A stretch of 6,733 bases of DNA from Planctomycetales bacterium (GCA_027435495.1 DAHZZC010000620.1:1-6733); one strand, 5' to 3'; counted from the first letter of the stretch, positions 1 to 4,767 are shown. Notes: generated by a model from the sequence alone, not told the origin. A program made the numbers and translations.

Positions 1-36
1 GCCGGCGGTCGCGGACCGTTCCGGGACCCGATTCCT

Positions 37-43
37 GGAGGGA
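37..43 (+). promoter_or_regulatory. Shine-Dalgarno site of rplV
   Basis: GGAGGGA lies 8 bases before the ATG at 52 and supports that start over the in-frame ATG at 58. Part of it (37-39) could pair with an upstream arm in a weak stem (20-25 with 34-39). The first 51 bases show no recognisable end of rpsS, the gene usually found upstream, so they look like an intercistronic leader. Confidence 0.75.
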
Positions 44-51
44 TACCGGCG

Positions 52-432
52 ATGCTGATGACCCCCGATTATCGCGCGACGCACCGTTTCGCCCGGATCT
101 CGGTGCGGAAGGTCCGCCCGCTACTGGACCTGATCCGCGGCCATTACGCCGACGACGCACTCGACATGCTCAAGTACATGCCGCACCGAGGCGCCCGGCT
201 GATCGAGCAGGTTCTCAAAAGCGCCATGGCCAACGCCGAGGACAAGGGGATCCGCAACGTCGGCGAGCTGATCGTGGTCGACGCCCACGGTGACGGCGGG
301 CCGATGTTCAAGCGACTGATGCCCCGGGCCCGAGGGATGGCGTACCTGATCCGCCGCCGGTCGTGCCACATCGCGATCGGCCTCTCCGACCCGGCCAACT
401 GGATTGGGTCCGAAGGTCCTTCGAGTTCGTGA
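52..432 (+). CDS. rplV: 50S ribosomal protein L22
   Basis: L22 binds 23S rRNA, contacts all its domains during 50S assembly, and lines the peptide exit tunnel with a long beta-hairpin. The 126-residue product shows the family pattern throughout: RISVRKVRPLLDLIRG near residues 15-30, VLKSAMANAE near 54-63, and the basic hairpin containing KRLMPRARGMAYLIRR at about 87-102. The usual length is about 110, so this copy has a short C-terminal extension (DPANWIGSEGPSSS) that I cannot explain. The start at 52 has a good ribosome binding site; the ATG at 58 would remove only two residues. It is the first gene in the window, 67 bases before rpsC, as in the conserved S10 operon order (rpsS-rplV-rpsC). 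The tunnel hairpin is the known site of macrolide-resistance changes in other bacteria; nothing here shows resistance. Confidence 0.97.
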   Translation: MLMTPDYRATHRFARISVRKVRPLLDLIRGHYADDALDMLKYMPHRGARLIEQVLKSAMANAEDKGIRNVGELIVVDAHGDGGPMFKRLMPRARGMAYLIRRRSCHIAIGLSDPANWIGSEGPSSS

Positions 433-499
433 CGTGTCAAGGAGATCGAGGCGAGGACAAATGGACAGAATCACGGCAGGACCGGGGAAAGATTGAATC

Positions 500-1231
500 A
501 TGGGGCAGAAGATCCGTCCGACCGGTTTCCGCGTGGGTGTGATGGAAGACTGGCGGAGCCGATGGTACGCGTCCAAGCACGAGTACACAGACGGCCACCG
601 CCGAACAACCGAGTTCAGCGACCTCCTGGTCGAGGACTTCAAGATCCGGGCCTTCGTCAAGAAGCGGTACGGATTCGCCGGGATCCCGAAGATTGAGATC
701 GAGCGGACCCGCGATGCGGTCACCGTTCTGCTGTTCACGGCCCGGCCGGGCGTGATCATCGGCCGGAAGGGGGCTGAGGTCGAGAAGCTTCAGGAGGAGC
801 TTCAGACCATGACCGGCCGCCGAATCGAAATCAAGATCGTTGAGGTGGCTCGGCCGGAAATCGACGCGCAGCTCATCAGCGAGGACATCGCCGAGCAGTT
901 GCAAAAGCGCTCCAGCTTCCGTCGAACGATGAAGCGGGCGATCGAGCAGACGATGGACGGCGGCGCCAAGGGGGTCAAGATCCAGCTCTCGGGCCGGCTC
1001 GGCGGGGCTGAGATGTCAAGGACGGAGGCGGCGGCGGCGGGCTCGGTGCCGCTCTCCACACTCCGGGCCAAGGTCGACTATGGCTTCTCCGAGGCCAAGA
1101 CGGCGCAGGGCCACATCGGAATCAAGGTATGGGTCAACCAGGGCGACTATTTGAAGATGGAGGCCGGCGATGGCTCTGATGCCCAAGCGGGTCAAGTACC
1201 GAAAAAGCCAAAAAGGCCGCGTAAGAGGTAA
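500..1231 (+). CDS. rpsC: 30S ribosomal protein S3
   Basis: S3 sits on the head of the 30S subunit near the mRNA entry channel and takes part in mRNA unwinding. The 243-residue product begins MGQKIRPTGFRVGV, the standard S3 start. It has a type II KH domain with the GVIIGRKG loop at residues 84-91, and the C-terminal S3 domain with PLSTLRAKVDYGFSEAKT near 184-201 and GIKVWVNQGDY near 207-217. A purine-rich GGGGAAAG at 484-491 precedes the ATG by 8 bases. The last 20 or so residues (DGSDAQAGQVPKKPKRPRKR) form a basic tail read from DNA that also encodes the start of L16 in another frame, since rplP begins at 1170. The first 11 codons after the preceding gap have no competing start. Identification is secure; the unusual point is the overprinted tail. 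Confidence 0.97.
   Translation: MGQKIRPTGFRVGVMEDWRSRWYASKHEYTDGHRRTTEFSDLLVEDFKIRAFVKKRYGFAGIPKIEIERTRDAVTVLLFTARPGVIIGRKGAEVEKLQEELQTMTGRRIEIKIVEVARPEIDAQLISEDIAEQLQKRSSFRRTMKRAIEQTMDGGAKGVKIQLSGRLGGAEMSRTEAAAAGSVPLSTLRAKVDYGFSEAKTAQGHIGIKVWVNQGDYLKMEAGDGSDAQAGQVPKKPKRPRKR
1159..1163 (+). promoter_or_regulatory. Shine-Dalgarno site of rplP, inside rpsC
   Basis: GGAGG ends 6 bases before the ATG at 1170 and 15 bases before the in-frame ATG at 1179. This favours 1170, giving an N-terminus of MALMPKR. The site lies within the coding sequence of rpsC, so ribosomes finishing S3 pass over it before reaching the rpsC stop. Confidence 0.75.
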
Positions 1232-1589
1232 TGCGACCCGCGGCAACTACGTCGCCTTCGGCGAGTTCGGCATTCAGTGCCTGGAGTCGGGGCGTATCAG
1301 TGCCCAGACAATCGAGGCCGGTCGAATCGTCGCCAGCCAGGCGGTCAAGGGAGGCGGCAAACTCTACATCCGCATTTTCCCGCACAAGAGCGTCACGGCG
1401 ATTCCGGCCGAGACTCGAATGGGTAAGGGAAAAGGTGAAGTGGAGTTCTGGGCCGCGGTGGTGAAGCCCGGAACCATCCTGTACGAGGTGAGCGGGCTCT
1501 CCGAGGAGGCGGCCCGAACGGTTTTCGCCCGGGTCGCACACAAGATGCCCGTTACCTGTCGGTTCGTCGCCCGTCGGCCGACGATCTGA
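1170..1589 (+). CDS. rplP: 50S ribosomal protein L16
   Basis: L16 binds 23S rRNA near the A-site tRNA and the peptidyl transferase centre and is needed late in 50S assembly. The 139 residues match the usual length of about 136-140. Family landmarks are MPKRVKYRKSQKGRVRG at the N-terminus (residues 4-20), YVAFGEFGIQCLESGRISAQ (27-46), IEAGR (48-52), and RMGKGKGEVEFW (83-94). Arg83 lies where E. coli L16 has Arg81, the residue hydroxylated by YcfD; whether it is modified here is unknown. The gene starts 62 bases before the rpsC stop, in the +1 frame relative to rpsC, which is a much deeper overlap than the short gap seen in E. coli. Translational coupling to rpsC is likely. A 57-base gap with a stem-loop follows before rpmC. 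Confidence 0.97.
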   Translation: MALMPKRVKYRKSQKGRVRGNATRGNYVAFGEFGIQCLESGRISAQTIEAGRIVASQAVKGGGKLYIRIFPHKSVTAIPAETRMGKGKGEVEFWAAVVKPGTILYEVSGLSEEAARTVFARVAHKMPVTCRFVARRPTI

Positions 1590-1597
1590 TCTGAGCC

Positions 1598-1619
1598 CTC
1601 GGCGGCGAGCTCCGCTGAG
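1598..1619 (+). other. Inverted repeat (stem-loop) between rplP and rpmC
   Basis: CTCGGCGG at 1598-1605 can pair with CCGCTGAG at 1612-1619. That gives eight base pairs including one G-U, around a six-base loop (CGAGCT). It starts 8 bases after the rplP stop and ends before the rpmC ribosome binding site at 1631-1637. No T-run follows, so it is not a standard intrinsic terminator. It may be a processing or stabilising hairpin, or chance at this GC content. Confidence 0.4.
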
Positions 1620-1646
1620 AGAGTTGTCGAGAAGGAAACCCTGATC

Positions 1647-1889
1647 ATGAGCAAGCCGGCCGAACTCCGCGAGCAGACCGACGAACAGCTCGAGCTGACC
1701 CTGCGCGAGGTGCAGAACAACCTGTTCCGGCTCCGGCTCCAGAGCGAGACCGAGCGGCTGGAGGCCCCGAGCGAGATCGTCCGGGCGAAGCGCGAGATCG
1801 CCCGCATCAAGACGATCCTCCGCGAGCGTGCCCTGGGCCGCGAGCGGGAGCTGGCCGGGGTGGCCCCGGCGCTGGCTCCCTCGCGATGA
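1647..1889 (+). CDS. rpmC: 50S ribosomal protein L29
   Basis: L29 is a small two-helix protein on the 50S surface by the exit tunnel, close to L23, and contributes to the docking area for trigger factor and SRP in other bacteria. The 80 residues start MSKPAELREQTDEQLE and contain the helical QNNLFRLRLQ near residues 23-32 and KREIARIKTILRER at 48-61, the region of the family signature. Most L29 proteins have about 60-70 residues; this one carries an extra tail (GRERELAGVAPALAPSR) that looks disordered. GAAGGAA at 1631-1637 provides the ribosome binding site 9 bases before the ATG. It lies between rplP and rpsQ as in nearly all bacteria. Confidence 0.95.
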   Translation: MSKPAELREQTDEQLELTLREVQNNLFRLRLQSETERLEAPSEIVRAKREIARIKTILRERALGRERELAGVAPALAPSR

Positions 1890-1923
1890 ATCGTCATCCG
1901 CCCGACGAGGGAACCAGTATCCG

Positions 1924-2262
1924 ATGAGCCAAGCAAGTGCAGCGCAGAGTCAGACGACGTCAATGATCCGAGGCCGTCGCAAGACGGAGATCGGGATGGT
2001 GGCGTCCGACAAGATGAACAAGACGCGGCGGGTCGTTGTCGAGCGTCTCGTACCGCATCCGAAATACGGCAAGATGATGAAGCGGCGGACCATTTGCCAC
2101 GCTCACGACGAGCTGAACAGCTCGCATGTGGGCGACCTGGTCGAGATCATGGAGACCCGCCCGCTCTCCAAGCTCAAGCGGTGGCGAATCGTCCGGATCG
2201 TTCGCCCCGGGGCCCAGCAGGCCCTCGGTGGCGAAAGCGAGGCCGATCGCCCGAAGAGTTGA
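1924..2262 (+). CDS. rpsQ: 30S ribosomal protein S17
   Basis: S17 is an OB-fold protein that binds 16S rRNA early in 30S assembly. The product (112 residues from the ATG at 1924) has the family core MVASDKMNKTRRVVVERL near residues 25-42, HPKYGKMMKRRT near 45-56, CHAHDE near 59-63, and the signature GDLVEIMETRPLSKLKRW at 70-87. Bacterial S17 is usually 80-90 residues. The excess is a Ser/Thr/Gln-rich N-terminus (MSQASAAQSQTTS) and a polar C-terminus after residue 94. The start at 1924 is preceded by GAGGGA at 1907-1912, 11 bases away. An internal ATG at 1963 (MIRGRRK) would give a more typical length but has no clear ribosome binding site, so 1924 is preferred with moderate confidence. The open frame also extends upstream through the end of rpmC, but that part is a shadow. 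Confidence 0.93.
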   Translation: MSQASAAQSQTTSMIRGRRKTEIGMVASDKMNKTRRVVVERLVPHPKYGKMMKRRTICHAHDELNSSHVGDLVEIMETRPLSKLKRWRIVRIVRPGAQQALGGESEADRPKS

Positions 2263-2278
2263 CCGATCGCTCGGTCGA
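2259..2278 (+). other. Stem-loop over the rpsQ stop codon at the S10/spc boundary
   Basis: GACCGA at 2261-2266 pairs perfectly with TCGGTC at 2271-2276 around a TCGC loop. A U-G and a U-A pair can extend it to 2259-2278. It includes the rpsQ TGA (2260-2262). No T-run follows, so an intrinsic terminator is not supported. TTGACC at 2259-2264 also resembles a -35 box, but I see no convincing -10 element 16-18 bases downstream. Confidence 0.4.
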
Positions 2279-2304
2279 GTCGAGTAAGTAGGCAGGGGGA
2301 CCGG

Positions 2305-2330
2305 ACCGCCAACCATCGGCGGTGACCGCC
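2305..2330 (+). promoter_or_regulatory. Two mutually exclusive stem-loops ahead of rplN
   Basis: ACCGCC at 2305-2310 can pair with GGCGGT at 2318-2323 (six pairs, seven-base loop). The same GGCGG (2318-2322) can instead pair with CCGCC at 2326-2330 around a three-base loop. The element ends 7 bases before the likely rplN ribosome binding site (GAGGA, 2338-2342). The alternative pairing is seen in the sequence; a switching role is only a guess. Confidence 0.3.
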
Positions 2331-2352
2331 CCGCAGCGAGGATCCTCGTCCC

Positions 2353-2733
2353 ATGATCCAGATGCAGACGCGGCTCGACGTGGCCGACAACACGGGCGCC
2401 AAGGAAGTGATGTGCATCAAGGTGCTCGGCGGGAGCGCCTCGCGGTACAAGCGGCGCGTGGCCGGGCTCGGCGACACCATCATCGCCAGCGTCAAGAAAG
2501 CCTCGGCAGGCGGCGACGTCAAGGCGGGCGACGTTGTTCGTTGCGTGATCGTCCGCACCCGCAACCAGACCCGACGGACCGACGGCTCCTACGTCAAGTT
2601 TGACCGGAACGCTGTCGTCCTCATTGACAACGAGAAGAACCCCCGCGGAACCCGTATTTTCGGGGCGATCGCCCGCGAGTTGCGAGACCGCCAGTTCATG
2701 AAGATCATCAGCCTGGCGGCCGAGGTCGTCTGA
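2353..2733 (+). CDS. rplN: 50S ribosomal protein L14
   Basis: L14 binds 23S rRNA at the subunit interface, forms an intersubunit bridge with 16S rRNA, and is the docking site of the silencing factor RsfS. The 126-residue product starts MIQMQTRLDVADNTGAKEVM, the standard L14 N-terminus. It carries the signature region around residues 63-92 (RCVIVRTRNQTRRTDGS, then YVKFDRNAVVLI) and the conserved end RGTRIFGAIARELRD followed by FMKIISLAAEVV. The typical length is 122, so it is complete. GAGGA at 2338-2342 lies 10 bases before the ATG. It is the first gene of the classical spc operon and is separated from rpsQ by 90 bases with hairpins, so a promoter or processing site may lie in that gap. Confidence 0.97.
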   Translation: MIQMQTRLDVADNTGAKEVMCIKVLGGSASRYKRRVAGLGDTIIASVKKASAGGDVKAGDVVRCVIVRTRNQTRRTDGSYVKFDRNAVVLIDNEKNPRGTRIFGAIARELRDRQFMKIISLAAEVV

Positions 2734-2771
2734 TCGGACCGCGTGCCGAACCGGGAGCGAGTTGACGAGCC

Positions 2772-3146
2772 ATGCATATTCGAAAAGATGACCAGGTCGA
2801 GGTGATCGCCGGCGACGACAAGGGGTCCGCGGACGACCGTCGGATCGCCAAGGTCGTTCGGGTGATCCCCGAGAGAAACAAGGTGGTGGTCGAGGGGATC
2901 AACCGGGTCTTCAAGCACATGCGGCCGACCCAGAAAAATCCCCAGGGCGGACGGCTCTCCAAGGAGATGCCGATCGACGTCTCGAACGTGATGCTTTACT
3001 GCCCGAAGTGTACCCGCGGCGTTCGGATCGGACATCGCTACACTGATGAGGGGCAGAAGCAGCGGTATTGCAAATCGTGCGGGTCGTCGCTCGGCAACCT
3101 GGGCCCGGCCAAACCGGCCCGTGCGAAGTCGGCGAGTACCTCCTGA
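2772..3146 (+). CDS. rplX: 50S ribosomal protein L24 with zinc-ribbon cysteines and an altered KOW loop
   Basis: L24 is an assembly-initiating 50S protein near the exit tunnel. The 124 residues begin with the KOW region (DDQVEVIAGDDKG, residues 6-18), then VVVEGINRVFKHMRPTQ (38-54), NPQGGRLSKEMPI (56-68), and DVSNVMLYCPKC (69-80). Four cysteines (77, 80, 100, 103) form two CxxC pairs and should bind zinc; E. coli L24 lacks these. The KOW loop differs from the usual form: between KG and KV, where KRG is common, it reads SADDRRIA (residues 19-26), five residues longer and without the conserved glycine. The frame is intact on both sides, so this is not a frameshift. A basic, Ala/Ser-rich tail follows residue 110. 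The ribosome binding site is weak: GGGAG at 2753-2757 is 14 bases away. It lies 38 bases after rplN. Confidence 0.95.
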   Translation: MHIRKDDQVEVIAGDDKGSADDRRIAKVVRVIPERNKVVVEGINRVFKHMRPTQKNPQGGRLSKEMPIDVSNVMLYCPKCTRGVRIGHRYTDEGQKQRYCKSCGSSLGNLGPAKPARAKSASTS

Positions 3147-3164
3147 GTCGTAAGAGTCAATCTA

Positions 3165-3184
3165 CGGGGCCGGGATAGGCCCTG
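3165..3184 (+). other. Stem-loop in the rplX-rplE gap (first)
   Basis: CGGGGCC at 3165-3171 can pair with GGCCCTG at 3178-3184. That gives seven pairs including one G-U, with a GGGATA loop. It lies about 20 bases after the rplX stop. No T-run follows. Confidence 0.4.
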
Positions 3185-3203
3185 ATCGGGATCGAAGGCG
3201 AAG

Positions 3204-3238
3204 CCCGCGAGGCCGGCGAAGGGCCGGATTCCCGCGGG
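3204..3238 (+). promoter_or_regulatory. Two-part stem-loop just before the rplE ribosome binding site
   Basis: The outer arms CCCGCG (3204-3209) and CGCGGG (3233-3238) pair perfectly. An inner stem CCGGC (3213-3217) with GCCGG (3223-3227) closes a GAAGG loop. The two stems are separated by an asymmetric internal loop (AGG opposite ATTCC). It ends 5 bases before the rplE ribosome binding site. In E. coli, S8 represses the spc operon by binding mRNA near the rplX-rplE junction, so this is the right place for a feedback element. I could not recognise the S8-binding core itself. Confidence 0.35.
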
Positions 3239-3243
3239 GATGC

Positions 3244-3250
3244 GGAAGGA
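3244..3250 (+). promoter_or_regulatory. Shine-Dalgarno site that decides the rplE start
   Basis: GGAAGGA ends 2 bases before the ATG at 3253 but 8 bases before the in-frame ATG at 3259. The spacing favours 3259, which also gives the usual family N-terminus (MARLxxLY). Confidence 0.65.
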
Positions 3251-3258
3251 CGATGGGC

Positions 3259-3828
3259 ATGGCTCGTCTGCAGGACCTTTACAAGAACGAGATCTCGAGG
3301 AACATCGCGGCGAAGTTCCAGCACGAGAATCCGATGGCGATCCCCAGGCTGATCAAGATCGTCGTGAACATGGGCGTCGGGCGGGCGACTCAGGACAAGA
3401 CGCTCCTGGATTCGGCCGTGGACAACCTCGCCAAGATCACCGGACAGAAGCCGCTGGTGACCAAGGCCCGGACTTCGGTCTCCGGATTCCGTCTCCGCGA
3501 GGGGAACGACATCGGATGCAAGGTGACCCTCCGAGGGCGCCGGATGTATGAGTTTCTCGACCGGCTGATCTCCGTCGCCCTTCCGCGTATTCGCGACTTT
3601 CGCGGGCTCAATCCGAACAGCTTCGACGGGCATGGCAATTATAGCCTGGGTCTCGCCGAGCAGGTCGTGTTCCCCGAGATCGACGCGGACCGGATTCAAC
3701 ATACCCACGGCATGGACATCACGATCGTGACCTCCGCCGTTAACGACGACCAGGCCCGTGAACTCCTCCTCGCCTTCGGACTGCCGTTCCGCCGGCCGGG
3801 CGGCTCCGGGGCGGCGAAGGCTTCGTGA
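3259..3828 (+). CDS. rplE: 50S ribosomal protein L5
   Basis: L5 binds 5S rRNA with L18 and helps place it in the central protuberance of the 50S, where it also contacts P-site tRNA. From the ATG at 3259 the product has 189 residues, close to the usual 180. It shows MARLQDLYKNEI at the start, the family signature LIKIVVNMGVGRATQDK at residues 31-47, TGQKPLVTKARTSVSGFRLR at 61-80, GCKVTLRGRRMYEFLDRL at 86-103, and FRGLNPNSFDGHGNYSLG near 114-131. The C-terminal domain contains GMDITIVTSA near 151-160. A short Gly/Ala tail is extra. An alternative start at 3253 adds two residues. A structured 106-base gap separates it from rplX, and 43 bases separate it from rpsZ. The order rplX-rplE-rpsN/rpsZ-rpsH is standard. 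Confidence 0.96.
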   Translation: MARLQDLYKNEISRNIAAKFQHENPMAIPRLIKIVVNMGVGRATQDKTLLDSAVDNLAKITGQKPLVTKARTSVSGFRLREGNDIGCKVTLRGRRMYEFLDRLISVALPRIRDFRGLNPNSFDGHGNYSLGLAEQVVFPEIDADRIQHTHGMDITIVTSAVNDDQARELLLAFGLPFRRPGGSGAAKAS

Positions 3829-3871
3829 TCGAGCGAATCGACCCCACGCACGCAAACGAGGCGCGAGACGA

Positions 3872-4057
3872 ATGTCGACCAAGGCGCAGAAGATCAAGTC
3901 GGAGACGCCCCGGAAATTCGCGGTGCAGCATCGGAACCGATGCCGCCTCTGCGGGCGTCCCCGGGCCTATTACCGGAAGTTCGGTATCTGTCGGATCTGC
4001 TTCCGGAACCTGGCCAGCCGCGGCCTGATTCCCGGCGTGAAGAAGGCGAGCTGGTAA
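3872..4057 (+). CDS. rpsZ: 30S ribosomal protein S14, zinc-binding type
   Basis: S14 binds 16S rRNA in the 30S head next to S3 and S10. The 61-residue product is the short zinc-binding form: Cys24, Cys27, Cys40 and Cys43 sit in RCRLCGRPRAYYRK and FGICRICFRNLASRG, and it ends GLIPGVKKASW like other type Z proteins. The zinc-free form is about 100 residues and lacks these cysteines. GAGG at 3858-3861 lies 10 bases before the ATG. The open frame extends upstream to 3758 inside rplE, but family length and the ribosome binding site place the start at 3872. The gene lies between rplE and rpsH as usual, but is followed by an exceptionally long non-coding gap. Some databases name this gene rpsN. Confidence 0.95.
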   Translation: MSTKAQKIKSETPRKFAVQHRNRCRLCGRPRAYYRKFGICRICFRNLASRGLIPGVKKASW

Positions 4058-4078
4058 CCAACCTCGCCGGCCTCGCCG

Positions 4079-4096
4079 TCCGGTCGGAAGACCGGA
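4079..4096 (+). other. Seven-pair stem-loop with a GNRA tetraloop
   Basis: TCCGGTC at 4079-4085 pairs perfectly with GACCGGA at 4090-4096 around GGAA. GGAA fits the GNRA class of stable RNA tetraloops that often act as tertiary contacts or protein sites. It lies 21 bases after the rpsZ stop. No T-run follows. Confidence 0.5.
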
Positions 4097-4146
4097 GACG
4101 CGTTCCGGCCGCGATAGTCCGTCGCGGCGACCACGATGAAGGCAGG

Positions 4147-4170
4147 CGGCCGGGCCCTGTGGCCCGCCCG
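4147..4170 (+). other. Nine-pair stem-loop with one mismatch
   Basis: CGGGCC at 4151-4156 pairs with GGCCCG at 4161-4166 around CTGT. After one C-C mismatch, CGG at 4147-4149 pairs with CCG at 4168-4170. It is the second of three inverted repeats in the rpsZ-rpsH gap. Confidence 0.45.
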
Positions 4171-4230
4171 ATAACCCCGGATCGTCCCCGACTCGCACAG
4201 CGCAGACCCGCCGCACCGACGCTGGCGCCC

Positions 4231-4251
4231 CCCGGACCCGATTCGTCCGGG
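4231..4251 (+). other. Seven-pair perfect stem-loop ahead of rpsH
   Basis: CCCGGAC at 4231-4237 pairs perfectly with GTCCGGG at 4245-4251 around CCGATTC. It lies about 50 bases before the rpsH start. The string GGACCCGATTC inside it (4234-4244) also occurs before rplV at 24-34. An S8-related feedback role is possible by position but is not shown. Confidence 0.5.
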
Positions 4252-4303
4252 AGAGTGACCGGCCCCGGCGTTACCCGCGGCGGCTGATGAAGGCCCGTTC
4301 GCC

Positions 4304-4699
4304 ATGATGACCGACCCGATCGCCGACATGTTGACCCGGATTCGCAACGCCGTCCGTATCGAACGGACGGTCCTCGACATGCCCGCCTCAAACATGAGGC
4401 GGGGCATTGCACAGGTCCTCAAGGACGAGGGTTATATCTGGGACTACGAGGAGATCGCGACCGAGCCGGCGCGGACGCTCCGGCTGCACATGAAGTATGG
4501 CCCGAACGGCGAGCGGCTGATCACCCGGATCGATCGGGTGAGCAAGCCCGGCCGACGCGTCTACAAGGGCTATCGAGACCTCAAACCCATCCTCGGCGGC
4601 ATGGGAATTCAAATTCTCAGTACGCCCCGCGGTGTCATCAGCGACCGCCGCGCCCGAGCCGAGAAGGTCGGTGGCGAGGTCCTGGCCCTGATTCATTGA
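4304..4699 (+). CDS. rpsH: 30S ribosomal protein S8
   Basis: S8 binds helix 21 of 16S rRNA in the central domain and is a primary 30S assembly protein. In E. coli it also represses its own operon by binding spc mRNA. The 131-residue product matches the usual length of about 130. It starts MMTDPIADMLTRIRNA and carries the C-terminal signature GIQILSTPRGVISDRRAR at residues 101-118, then KVGGEVLALIH. Two adjacent ATGs (4304 and 4307) are possible; GAAGG at 4289-4293 is 10 and 13 bases away respectively, so 4304 is preferred. The gene follows the 246-base structured gap, which sets it apart from rpsZ; its supply may therefore be controlled separately from the genes upstream. rplF starts 68 bases after its stop. 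Confidence 0.96.
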   Translation: MMTDPIADMLTRIRNAVRIERTVLDMPASNMRRGIAQVLKDEGYIWDYEEIATEPARTLRLHMKYGPNGERLITRIDRVSKPGRRVYKGYRDLKPILGGMGIQILSTPRGVISDRRARAEKVGGEVLALIH

Positions 4700-4713
4700 C
4701 GTCCGATCCCTGC

Positions 4714-4729
4714 CGGCCGTTTCGGGCCG
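4714..4729 (+). other. Short stem-loop between rpsH and rplF
   Basis: CGGCC at 4714-4718 pairs with GGCCG at 4725-4729 around GTTTCG. Five pairs are weak evidence in GC-rich DNA. It is noted because most other gaps in this cluster also hold a hairpin. Confidence 0.25.
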
Positions 4730-4767
4730 CATCGCCCAGGATTTTGATTAGCGGAGAGCCAGTCATC

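Larger units (their letters stand above)
4058..4303 (+). other. 246-base non-coding gap between rpsZ and rpsH
   Basis: This is the longest stretch without a gene in the window; the same gap is only a few tens of bases in E. coli. Several frames stay open across it on both strands, but none looks like a known protein or has a good ribosome binding site, and open frames are expected at this GC content. One tiny frame (4136-4174, MKAGGRALWPAR) lacks a ribosome binding site. Three strong inverted repeats are listed separately. I see no T-run terminator and no convincing promoter. It may be an RNA leader for rpsH. Confidence 0.6.

Noticed and set aside
1..51. End of rpsS (S19)
   Set aside because: Three frames were read and none shows the conserved S19 C-terminus; the stop of rpsS, if present, lies outside the window.
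121..904. Long open frames on the minus strand opposite rplV and rpsC
   Set aside because: They mirror GC-rich codon use of conserved genes, resemble no family I know, and overlap secure ribosomal genes completely.
2259..2290. Sigma-70 promoter for the spc operon
   Set aside because: TTGACC is a fair -35 box, but GAGTAA or TAAGTA at the expected distance are poor -10 matches, so I do not list a promoter.
4136..4174. Twelve-codon frame MKAGGRALWPAR as a leader peptide for rpsH
   Set aside because: No ribosome binding site precedes it, it ends about 130 bases before rpsH, and no codon pattern suggests attenuation.
3940..4287. Plus-strand open frame running from rpsZ through the 246-base gap
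   Set aside because: It starts inside rpsZ in another frame, has no ribosome binding site, and its Pro/Arg-rich translation matches nothing. Open frames are common by chance at this GC.
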